A DNA stretch of 64,000 bases from Heligmosomoides polygyrus polygyrus. Its lineage: Eukaryota > Nematoda > Chromadorea > Rhabditida > Heligmosomidae. The notes beneath the pieces were generated by a model. The model worked only from the letters and a program-made list of their open reading frames with translations. It was not told the DNA's origin and made no database searches. Positions 22,001 to 34,000 of this stretch are shown in pieces. The DNA lies in contig OX377201.1 in assembly GCA_947396885.1 (NCBI GenBank), forward strand, positions 68,732,983 to 68,796,982. Reading direction: 5' to 3'. How positions within the stretch are numbered: position 1 is the first letter of the stretch; the number at the start of each line of letters is the position of its first letter. The position numbers and the translations under genes were made by a program.

Positions 22001-25000
22001 TTGCGGGGCGATACATAGTTATCAGGCTGCCTTCAGCGTACAGGAGGTTGGAGCCTAGTAGCCGTCTGTTTGTTGCGTCTGTAGCTGACTGCGAGGCTTA
22101 TGGACTTGGTATTATTCATCTCTATTCCCTAATCGCCGCAGAATGAAACTAGTTAGGCAAATACAACATGTTTCACCAATGGAGGCGAATGGCGAAGAGA
22201 AGTCTGAGGCAGCTGCAGTTCTGCATCGAGCTAGGTCTGTCCGCTTTGCGTTGCCTCGGATTCTTGCTTTGGGACGGAAAATGTTAGTCACCAATAGGCT
22301 CCTTCACTAAGGACACCGCCCCTCATCGAACCTGAGAACCAGATACAACTGAGCTTGCTGTGAAAGCTGCATTTTAGAGGACCTCGACATTTTCAAAAGG
22401 CGTACATTAACATACGTCATTACCACTTATTACTGTTTTTAATGAGAACCCATGCTCTTTTTTTCAGAGAGGATACGGTGGTTGCCCAACCAGAGGAGAA
22501 GATAGGAGCAGCCACGGAAGAAGTCGCCATCAGCAGGCGCCATCAGGTTGCTCATACCACCGACGACTACCGTCAAGGAACCAGTCATCCTCCACAGCCG
22601 CACTGTGGTGTGCTAAAATCCACCCAAGTAACATTCGCCATGGATGAAAGACCGTCTGTGTCCTTCGAAGCGAGTGAAGTGGTGCAGCGTCCCAGCACGT
22701 ACACCTGCGCGAGAGAACACCGCACGTTTGCTCTGGGAGAGAAGATCCCGGACACATCGAGTATGCTGAGAGCTCCTGAACCGAGCGTCGATGGAGAACG
22801 TCGTGAGGAGAAGGTGGTTATGACGAGGGAGGGAAGTCCAGCGCCACGATTTCTGATGTCTGTTAAGACACCCGAAGCAATGAGAAAACACCAGACTTTC
22901 GTTGTCGGTCTCGCAGAGTGCGAGGCGACACTGGCAGCTACGCCCATAATCTCCTCCCCGAAGAAAAAGAAGAAAGCGAAGATCATCAAGCAGCGCTCAA
23001 TGCCGGAGAGGACAGTTTCTCCGGATCGCTATATTCTGAAAGTGAAAACGCCGGAAGCACTTCGACGTCATCACACATTCACGATTAGAGAACGAGCACG
23101 AAGCCCCGATGTACCGTACATAGAAGACGGAGAAATTACGGAGCCCATAGCTACGGTAGGACCTTCAGCAGAGAAGCTGAAAAAGCAGAAGGAGGACACA
23201 GAGAAACGGTTAGCTGAAGAGGAGCCGGTTCAAGAGAAGTACACAATGTCTGTCCGTACGCCATTTACATTAAGGAAGTTCAACACTTTTGTTGTCGAAG
23301 AGAAGCCAAAGGAAGAGGTTGTCCCCTGTTCGAAGAGCGCCGACACCCTTGTGCATGCTAAAGTGACGGAAGACGTCGCCAGTCCATCTCCATCAGAAAA
23401 GCAGCAGGCACCTGAAACCGCTTTAGTTGAAGACAGTCACGAGAAGTTCATTCTGACTACTACTAGCACTCCAGCAACGATGAGGAAATTCCAGACATTC
23501 GTGATTGAAGACAGGCAGCAGAAGACGCAGCCGATGAAGTCGCATACGTCCGACAACGTGGAGGCCATTGCGAGGCTTGGAGGACAGGAAGAGGAACCTG
23601 AACACGTTCCGTTGAAGACCTCGGACATGTACGTGCTCACAACAATGACACCGTTGCCTCAGCGGAAGGGCACGCATCTTGAACGGATCGCAAAAGAAAA
23701 GAGCAGGAGCGCATCAAGATCCCCGGACAAGGTCAGTCTCTTCGTCCTAGGGGGAAGAACAGCTCCACGTGGCCTCCAGAACGAGGACATTACTTCGAAG
23801 TGTGTCGCCGTTCAACCGCAAATAGATCTGGACACACCGAGAAGGGAGGGAAGCCAGTCCGACAAGGCGGAGTTTGTTGAGAGGAAGAACAGCGCCTCAT
23901 CGGTATGATTTGAACGCTACATTATTCGATCGTATTTTATGTTGAACGCGAATTCATTCAGGGCGAAATGACTTCTCCTGAGGAGGAGATCCCTATGGAC
24001 ACCCATTTGACTCCAACCGAAGAAGTGCATCACGACGAGATGCTTATCACTAGAGCGATAAGACGTCCTGCAGCCGAGGTCACGTCACCGATCGCCGAGG
24101 AGTCTGAAACGTCTGTGGGTGAGTCGCCATTCGTCACGATGAGAACTACGGACGTGTACGTTCAGAATGAAGCACCTTCTACAGGTCAGTGCACTCAGTT
24201 CCGCCTTTTTTGAACAGCTTTTTCTGAAATAAACCTTTTAAGAACCGCCAGTGTTTCGGCCTCCTAGTCCACCTAGTGAAGAGTTCAAAGCCATCACTCT
24301 GTCCAAGTCAACATCCCCGTTAAGGAGACGAGGAAGCACTGAGGTACGTTACCTAAATTAGTGCTCCTTTACTGTTTTTCTCCCAAAAATGTGGTAGTTC
24401 GAATATAAGCATATATTGGTAGCCACTTGACGAAAAGGACTGACGAAAGTCGTAGTTCCCCGAAGCAAGAATTAGCTCCGGCTTTGTAAAGTGGAGTAAT
24501 AGCAGAGGAGGTTTAGTAGAGAAAGTGCAGAGGGACGGGATCAAGCCTACATCCGGAACACTCCGAAAAAAGCTCATGGGCATACCCTCATCCGCTCTGG
24601 TCTACTTTGCATATGCTTAGTTTTGGCATGGTCAAACCTAAGTGAAACGAAATGAAGCAGAAATTACCCAGTATTGAGAGCGTGGCGCAGTCATAGGAGG
24701 CGTCGGCTTTGCCGTTCATCTGATTACAGGTTCCTGGTTCGCGTTTCCCGCTCAGGTCAACCAAGCCTTCCCAAGATGAAAGGCAAGTGTTTTACCTTTT
24801 CTAGAGAAATGTCGTTCGATTTCAGCGACGCGGAGGGACGGAAGGATTGTCTGTCCTGGGCGGAAACCATCGAACCATGAATTGATTCGGACCGCATGAG
24901 AGACGACGCCTCGTACGACTGCGCTACCGCGCGCAGCGCCTATAGACCGTATACGCATTCAAATTGCCTGGCGTGATGCGTGCGAAAAAAGAAATGCGTG

Positions 25001-28000
25001 GCTCATCGTAAAACGGATTGACTAACGCCGTTCTGTACCCTTTTGTTCTCTATTGAGGGCATCAAAGATTGTGTATCGTGGAAATGTCTCATTCAGGGGG
25101 CAGTCGCTCCGACCAAGGAGGAGAAGAAGAGGGGGAAGCTGAGTTTCAGGTCGAAATCGGAGGATCGAAGAGAGAAGAAGGTGAGCATCCAGCGGTGACT
25201 GCCACAGTGTCTTGGGGAAAGTGCTAGTTTTCAGATGGAGGAACGAGAGCGGCTGAAGAGGGAGAAGCGCGAGGAGAAGGAGCGAACTCCGCGGAGCCCG
25301 AAGATGCCGATCACGGCGAGGTTCGTTCGGCATGCATGACGAGTGGCCAGATCCGGGATGAGTGGGAACCCGACCGACGCATGTGTGATCCCCGTTGTGG
25401 TCTCGTCTCCCGCCTCACCTCGCATGCCAATCTCCCGGTTCTTATAGCATTTACAGTATCCTCAGGTCGTTACGGTCTGCCGGAAAGATGCTGGCACCGG
25501 CGTTCTTCCGAAGAGCAGTGGACTCGAAGATTCCAAAACCAGCTAAGGTGAGAACTAGATGTGTGATTTTGTGAAGGAAATCCCTGTAGTCGGTGCATAG
25601 ATATAGCTACAGAAATGAAGCCGCACTTATTCCTTCTACGGCCCGACTACGATCATGTAAAATTACACCTCACTAGGTTTTAGTACCTTCTCACCGGCTG
25701 CGTTACGACTGGACAGTTGTGGATTTCCTCTTCGCAGGAGTTCTCCCTTATTTAGACGGAGAGGGATTGCGATCTGCTGAGAGCGAATTGAAATGTTGTG
25801 CTCCAACTGGATTGCTTCAAGAAAGGGATCACTAAGCCCATCCTACTCGTGCCTTCGAACCATTATATTATTTTCGCTAGTGGATACGGGAATGAAAATA
25901 CATATTAGACATGCACATGACTCCGTGCGAGCGAAGATACATACATATAAATCCACGCAATAAACACTTGGAGGGTGTTTCAGCCAAGAAAGCAATGCCC
26001 AATTTCTTATTGAACTTAAGGACCCAGTCCTCCGGTTCACGGGAGATCTATGGTTAATCTGGTGGATCAACGCGCTATATAGACGCAGGAAGGTTTGGCA
26101 ATGCAATCTCGTTTGAAAAGTTTTGAAACAACATGGCTAAAGAAACTCCACGAAACGCTGGGCAAGGGCTTGCGCAAGCTTCAGACCTAACGCTTCGCTG
26201 AAAATTTCCCTTTTCTTCTGCTTAAAATGGGCTGTAAGAAGATTTAGGTACTCCAAACGAATATTTTGAGAAGTTCTGTTCAACAGTGGCATAAAAAACT
26301 ATCTGCTGGAAGCGCAGAAAAGCATTATTGATAGAGAGCACAATTTCATATGAAGTGTTTCCAAAAAAGAGAAAAGGACGGAGCACACTATCGAACTGCC
26401 ACTCTTTACGAACACCATAGCAAGCACAGAGAAACTAAAGACCGGATTTCACTTAGTTTGGTATCTCCTCGTCCTAACTATCCATTCACAGATCCCCTCG
26501 AGCTGCTGTTTAGGTGCTATGTTCTGTTCACGCGCGCCCAAAAGAGGAGCGAAAATAGCTTGGAATACTGGAATAACAGCTGATGTCGAGAGTGAGAAAC
26601 AAAAAGTAATCGGGGAATAAAATAAGGATATGAGAAAAACAACAGGAAAACAGCGATCAACACAAGTCAATTGTCAGGTGAATGCGATTGATGTATCAGG
26701 TCATGCTAACAGACCAACGCGCGTTCTATATCTTGCTCCTATACCTGTTTAAAAGTAGACAGCGTAAGAAAACATTTTAACTTCTATTTGCAGCTGAGAA
26801 GGAAAGGTTCCCAACTCATGGTGAGCTTTTGCGATGCTATTTTGGCAGGATGTAGGGCCTTGTGAGTGGAGTTCAGAACCACAGTCAGTTTTTGCTGAAC
26901 GCTTCTTTAAAGACCTGAAAAGGAGGTCTGAAAGCGTGCGCGGAACTATTACCAACCCCTACGACACCCAACGAGGTGTGCCTCGGTGGCGCAGCCGGTA
27001 ACACTGCCGCCTCATAGGAGCCCAACGGCTGGGTTTTCAGTTCGAGTCCGAGTGCTGCTACGACTTTTGCACGTATTAGTTTGTTGTTATTACACTCTCT
27101 TATGATCACAGGAGTCAATATTAGACCACCAATGCATACAACAAACCAAGGCTCTCTCTATGCGCCTTCATATGTGCTTGTTTTTCAACTATGCAGCATA
27201 TCTGTACCATGTCACTCCTCTGCAAATAAAAAGTCTTATACATTATCAAATTGAAAGTCTTATATTCATTATTTCCCTTCCAGTCAACAGCTGTGGTACA
27301 AAACTGTGAAACAAGTAAAACACAAGCGCTTGTCACACCAGCAGCAATCTTACAAAAGCGAGTGAGGAACAATCTTCTCCCTGGAAAGGAATGACCACTT
27401 CTTCTTCGCTGAACACGTAATCTGTGGGTGTAGAAGAGGGTACTGGGTGAACATCGACGTAACCTCATTATTGTCTTACCCCTAACAGTCATCATCAGGT
27501 GTCCAGTCGAAATCCGTGGAAGGGAAATAATGAATATAAGACTTTCAATTTATTAACGTATAAGACTTTTTATTTGCAGAGAAGTGATATGGTACAGATA
27601 TGCATAGTTGAAAAACTAGCACATATGAAGGCGCAAATAGAGAGGCTTGGTTTGTTGTAAGCATTGATGGTCTAATATTGACTCCTGCGATCATAAGAGA
27701 GTGTAATAACAACAAACTAATACGTGCAAAAACAATGGCAGCACTCGGACTAGAACTGAAAAGCCAGCCGGTGTGTTCCTATGAGGCGGCAGTGTCACCA
27801 GCTGCGCCACCGAGGCAGATCTCGTTGGGTGTCGTAGGTGTTGATAATAGTTGCGTGCACGCTTCCAGACCTTCTTTTCAGGTCTTTAAAGAAGCGTTCA
27901 GCAAAAACTAACTGTGGTTCTAGACTCCACTCACAAGGCCCTACATCCTGCCAAAATAGCTTCTCAAAAGCTCACCATGAGCTGGGTACCTTTCCTTGTG

Positions 28001-31000
28001 AGCAATGCAGTAGAATCTGGACATACAATGTTTTGTGGAACTCGAATCAACAATTGTTGGACCTTCTCTTCTTATAGTACATTCGTTTGCTTACAAGCAT
28101 TTCAGTTTCTCATTCTTGCATGGAACACTCAAGGTGTGGCAGCACATACGGCTTGTAAAACATTCGCATAGAAGCAGTTAACACATTGAAAACTCAAAGA
28201 TAATGTACTCAGTCGAAGACTCAATGTGGTTCGAAAACTTGAGCTCATGGTCTAAAATTACTCTAAGGTCTCAGAACATTGAAACTTGGGAAGGCTGCAA
28301 TTGATGGAAAAAGCACGGAAAGCCTCTTGTAGTGGTATACACCAACCGCCTATTGCAGTGCCTTACTTTTACTCAACGATAGGTTGAGAGGAATATCCTA
28401 GCGGGTACAATGAATAGGAGACGTTAGGCAAATTTGCAAGTGGCTTCCAAAGAGCAAGACGGCATTTATTTGAACATTAGTTGAGTTGATAATCACAAGG
28501 TTCGCTCGTTGGAGGCTTTTGTCTCTTATTTGTGACAAACATGTTCCCCGATTAAAGCAGATATCAGTAACCCTATACTGAGCGCTGGCTTCTGCAAACA
28601 GAAAATCACATGATAGAGGATCGGTAAAGAAGGCATTTGCAGAATACGAAGCACGGCTGTCCTGTTTTTTTACCATCCGTAACAAAACAAGCTCCCTTCA
28701 AGAGAGAATTAAGCAAGGGAAGCTTCTACACTGAGATGGTGCATCGGTTCCATTTAGTCTGTTTTCAGCGGGCAACACCAGTAGACACAACAGGGTAGCA
28801 CACTTCCTAGTTGATTCCGCACTGGTCTGTTGTCCACGCGACTAGATTGTACTCTGCTACTCCGCGAGGTGGCTATGGGCTCTGGTCCTCGACAGCATCT
28901 CCCCGGAGAGCACTTAATTTCAGACGTCCTCTAGCGGCAATTCTTCGGAGCCAGCGTCGCGCAGAGCACTTGTTAAGTGGAACATTATGCAGCAAGAGAG
29001 CGCAGCCGGGGAGTGTGGCAGAGGAGCAGGCCTTTTTCTGATGGAAACCTATTCCTGGTCAGAAACAATCGCAATCGGCCATCGCTTTTCCAGGCAACGA
29101 GGGGCTGCCTGCGTTGCGTGTCTATGACACCGACAGAAGTCAATTATACGTTGGAAAGAAGGTCTGCGAGGCGAATGCGCAGCACCATTGGGGACCAGGG
29201 ATTTTCCTAGCTATTCGTCAAGGTGAATCATCGGTGCTCAGAGGCTCGAAACTATCGGGTCATCGGAGGAGACGGCTGCAGAATTCCTCCAGGTTAGAGG
29301 GCAGCGCTTAGCAGAAGTCCTGACTGCTCGATTGCGTCGTACCCTTTGAGACACTGATAGTCAAGCTGTGTCGACTGGCCGAATCGGTCCTCGTTGGTTC
29401 GGGGAGTAGTGGCGACGTCGCACGAAGGCAGAACTGCAGCTAATATCAACCTCAAGCTGGAGCTCAAAGAAGGCATATGCAATATCATGCTCTTTGATTT
29501 TGAGCTTTCACAGCTTCCTGTCGTGGTTTGTAGCGTTCTGCATTACACCGGTCATCCTTCAAGTCAAAATGGGCGTCTTCCAGAATAAATTACCAAGTTT
29601 TGAGGAGTGGAAATGAATTTTCGAAACAGAAAATGTAGTTCAGCTACGTTTGGAACTTCATACACACTTCCTATCTGTCGTTTATAGAAGATATGTTGAA
29701 ATACCTACACTACCTGAACAGTCTAATGTTCCCCATTTATTGCTTTATTTATTTATCTGTTTATTCAATGGCTACATCCATCTGAAAGGTATAAGGTAGA
29801 CATAGGAAAACAAACACATTCAGAGAACCCCGCTTTCCGTCGGAGGGAGGAAACATGAGGAAGAATTACATTTACAGGGTAGCTCATAAAGCGCGGTTGG
29901 ATTCCAACCAGACGTCTATGTTGTTGTGTCTATCGTTCAACGGTTTTTATTTATTTTTAGATTTTTTACCCGAAAGCCTAGGGTATTGGGGAGACATATC
30001 TCAATGATCCTAGAAGTTGAGCATTTATTGGACATTCTTTATTTCCCGCCAGGTTTCTCAGAAGCAGTATTAAGCACCCTATTATTCCTGGGATGGCTCA
30101 GCTTTGAGAAACATTCCTTCAAAGGAAGCGATGGCTGGATACTCGGCTCGCGCCACGCGCTGCAGCTGTGCTATCACATTTTTCCTATCCACTCTCTTCT
30201 CCTCATGGCTTAGTCCTCGCGTCACACGTGGTTTTTTAGAGCTGTCCTTGTATTTTTTTAGAATCTGCATACTACAGTACCGCCGCTAAACGTTCAACCA
30301 AACGACGTTTGCGACGCAAAAACGCGTTTCTTGCGTCGCATCATGATAACTTTGTTCAAAATAAAGGCTTTCTCACCAAAATTTACAAGGACTCCTAGCA
30401 TCATCCTACCTAACAATGGGCATGCAACCGCCATTAAAAAGTGGATGGAAGCCTGAAAACCAATGCCGCAATTAAGGAAGGTCCTAATTGCTGTGACCCG
30501 ACCCAGCACCGTCGCCGAGTCTCGCTTAATTATGTCCCCAGGGCGCAAATAGTGCTGCCCAGTTGAATTTTAAAAATTTTAAACCTGATTAAATTGTATT
30601 TTCTTGCTGTTTATGACCTTCTCCTGGCTGCGACAATTCATTTGGTACCAAATTTGGCAGGAAAATGTCTGCAGCTGCTTCAACTGATTTTGTTTATTTC
30701 AACGGAAGCATCCTCAGTTTAAAACTGTTATTGTAGCTTGCAATCTACTCATCTTTAAGAAGGAAAAGTGACATAGAAAAGTTACGTTTCGAGCTCACTT
30801 TGGGCATTGAGCACTCACTGTCGCCGATTTTGGCTGCGAATATCTATTTCCTAAGAATATGAGTTTGTCCAAAAATATGTTGGCTAACCGTACGCAATGT
30901 AGAGACTCCAAGTATCAAATATCGAGAAGCCAGTGTGATGCCCGAATTGTAGCTGGTTAAAATGAAGACTTCTTTCAAAAGTGCGGCTGAGCTTCTACAG

Positions 31001-34000
31001 TTTTTCATGCTCAGTCTTTGCAGAATGAATGCTGGGAAGCCCAGAATTCATATTAAGTATTTTTCCGCTCAAAAATTTCAACCAGTCCAGACGCCAATAT
31101 TTTGACACACCAGATCGAGCGTCGACGTAGAGGTCTTCTTCGGCCATAATTGCACTGACCTGACATGCCCAACAGAAACATTGCACGACCAACGAATCCC
31201 TCATTTCTCTTTCTCGTAACTAAGGGCCTGTTCGACCTTATGCAGCTCACCAATATCGGTCCATGCTGCCAAATCTTGAGGACCTTTTGGGTTTTCCGGA
31301 TTGCGTACATCATATTAGGTTGTCCGGGAAGTTCTCAGCGTTTTCGCGTTTTAAGTGCTTCACTTTAAACTAACATAACTTTCTCAAATCTTATCGGATT
31401 TAGTCGAAGAAAGCACCGCTCGAGTCAGCACACTTTTGCCAACGGGGAAGAAATCGACTTATTCCATCAGCGAAAGAATTAGGTGGTCGAGATTCGATAA
31501 AATTCACGAAAGCTGTTTTGGCTTGGTGTTAACTGGTGAAGGTTTTACCAGCGAGAAAGTTCTGAAAATTTTTGAAAAAACGGCAGTCCGTTGGTGAGAA
31601 TTCTGTCGAATATGACGGGTGAGGCAGAATTTCAACCCTTAGTTCGTTTAATGTCCATGGGGTGATTTGCGAAACGTGTGGCGGGCGCTATCGTGCAAAA
31701 GAATCGCGCCTCTTCTGTTGACCAGTGCCGGCTGAAGTAGATGCAATTTTCGGTGAATTTTGTCGAATTCCTTACAGCGGGACTTTGCTGTGATCGTTTA
31801 GCCTAGCACCGAAAAGTTGTACACCAGCCGCTGACCACCACACAGTGACCATTACCTCTTTTGGTGGAGATTCGCCTTCGGAAAATGCCTAAGGGGTTCA
31901 TTGGCGTGCAACCACCTTCCCAAGGCGTATCAAAGCATCTGCAACAGCAGTTTTACTGACGTCTAGCTCTTCCGCGATACCGCGAACTGTTTGGGATGGT
32001 TCGGCTTCCACCAATTCCTTCAACTCGTCGTCCAGTATTGCTCTAGATCGACCGCTACGGGATCATCTTCGAGGATGAAATCTCCAGTCCGGATTTTACT
32101 GAAGCACTGGCGCACAGTACCTTCTCCAACTTTATTAGGCCCCACACTTGATCGATATGTCGAGCTGTCTCGGCTGCAGATTGTTCCAGTTTGAAGTTGA
32201 AATAAAATTCTCATTTTTTATAGAAAATAATGGTTGATATCCTGTTCTAAAGAGCAGAACAGCGGCAGTTTTAGTGCCAAAAAGGGATTGCGTCATGCAA
32301 TTGTCCAAAACTTCGCAGTTTTTATTCGATTGATAGCAAAATTGCTGTTTGCGTAGAGTTTTACGCCTTTTAACAACATAACAAAGAAAATTGTAAAAAA
32401 CACATATTCTCACCTTGATACTTCATGTAAGCAGCGTTCACACTGTTAGGGGAGGGGGCAAAAGTAATGAGACAAATTGAAAAAATTCTTTATCTCTTTA
32501 TAACTCAATTACAAATCAACGATGCTGAGGAATATGTATGCCATTAAGGTCAGTGACTTTGCTGCCATCGATCAGCCAACTTCCTGAACCCATCCTTTCA
32601 GAACTGCTTAGGCATGGTGCTGATCCACTGCTCGTTATGGTTGTCGAGGTCTGCTTGGGTCCTTGTGTTCCTTCCGACCATGAAGTCCCGTAGGCCCAAG
32701 AAGTAGTGGTAGTCGCATGGAGAGATGTCCGGCGAATACGGTGGGTGAAGCATGTGAACGTAGCCCAGCTGGGCAAGCTTATCCATGGTCACTTGTTCCC
32801 GATGGGGTGCGGCGTTGTCGAAGAGGAGGGCCTTCTTGACGCGCTGCGACTGAATAAGTTCGAGTCGCAGGTCCATCTCTTCTATTTCGTTTACCATGGC
32901 CTTGGAGTCCATCGTCGTGCTTTTGGTAAACAGCTTCCAGTATACCGGTCCATGGGCGCAGACCCAAATGCTCTGAAAGTGCTTCTCGCCGTGAATATCT
33001 CGCCGAACGAAGGTCGATAACGGGTCAACAGGCCTCACCCAGACTGGCTGCTTGGCAGGGCTAAGGTAGAAGACGTATTTCTCATCCTGCGTTAAGATTG
33101 AGCCCAGGCTGCTCGGGGTTGAGAATCGGGAGAGATTTGCGCGACACAGGTCGACTCATCAGGCTGGGGTTTCTGCGTGAGACACACTGCGGCTTTGGCA
33201 TGCTTTTGAAAAGGGCAGAAGTGGTAACTTCCCAGGTGGCCTTCAGTAGGTAGCATACAAACATGCAAATACGATAAGCACGAAACCAGACTGCAGTCAC
33301 GAGATATATGGACACGGCATGGAGAGTCTCATTACTTTTGCCCCCCCCCTAATATAATTCAAATAAAATTCGGGAGAGCTTTCCAAGTGCAGGGCGCAAT
33401 CTGCTCTTTGATGCACTAAATGATTGCTACCTTGTTGCGCTTTAAGACAAAAGTTAGTTTATTATTTTTTCAAAAGAAACAAAACTTGTGTAAAATTATT
33501 ACACTCGTTCGGGCAGCTGAACCTAAAAAAATCAAGAAAGTTATACCAAATTTTCCTTGGAGAAAAAATTATTCTACCCTTCTTGAAGTGTTTGTATTTT
33601 AACATGTAAGAAGCTCGTTTCAATTTGGAAGATGTTTAATTCCAATTTAATTTGAAACGTGAACAGCTCGATGTGAAAATGATAAATACATATTTTACAT
33701 TGTGGCTAGGCACACAATTTTGAGAATTATAGGATCTGTGTGATCTACACAATCCGGAAAACCCAAAAGGTCCTCAAGATTTGGCAGCATGGATCGATAT
33801 TGGTGAGCTGCATAAGGTCGAACAGGCCCGTAGTTACGAGAAAGAGAAGTGAGGGATTCGTTGGTCATGCAGCCGAGTGCAATGTTTCTGTAGGGCATGT
33901 CAGGTCAGTGCAATTATGGTCGAAGAAGACCTCTACGTCGACGCTCGATCTGGTGCGTCAAAATATTGGCGTCTGGACTGGTTAAAAATTTTGAGCGGAA

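Larger units (their letters stand above)
26799..27997. mobile_element. Palindromic element B with convergent tRNA-like modules
   Basis: A sister of element A (1.2 kb). The left arm 26799-27289 starts aaggaaaggttcccaactca and is mirrored by 27521-27997. The arms carry tRNA-like modules at 26977-27055 (+) and 27737-27817 (-). Internal landmarks such as gaaagtcttatattcattat occur at the inner ends of both arms. The unique centre 27290-27520 matches that of element A. The arms of B are less diverged from each other than those of A, suggesting a younger or gene-converted copy. Confidence 0.7.

Noticed and set aside
22585..22989. Minus-strand ORFs across the large repeat exon
   Set aside because: Shadows of the 478-codon plus-strand exon.
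9846..27817. Functional tRNA-Met genes
   Set aside because: Box A and B are present but acceptor and anticodon stems do not pair, and all copies sit in transposon arms.
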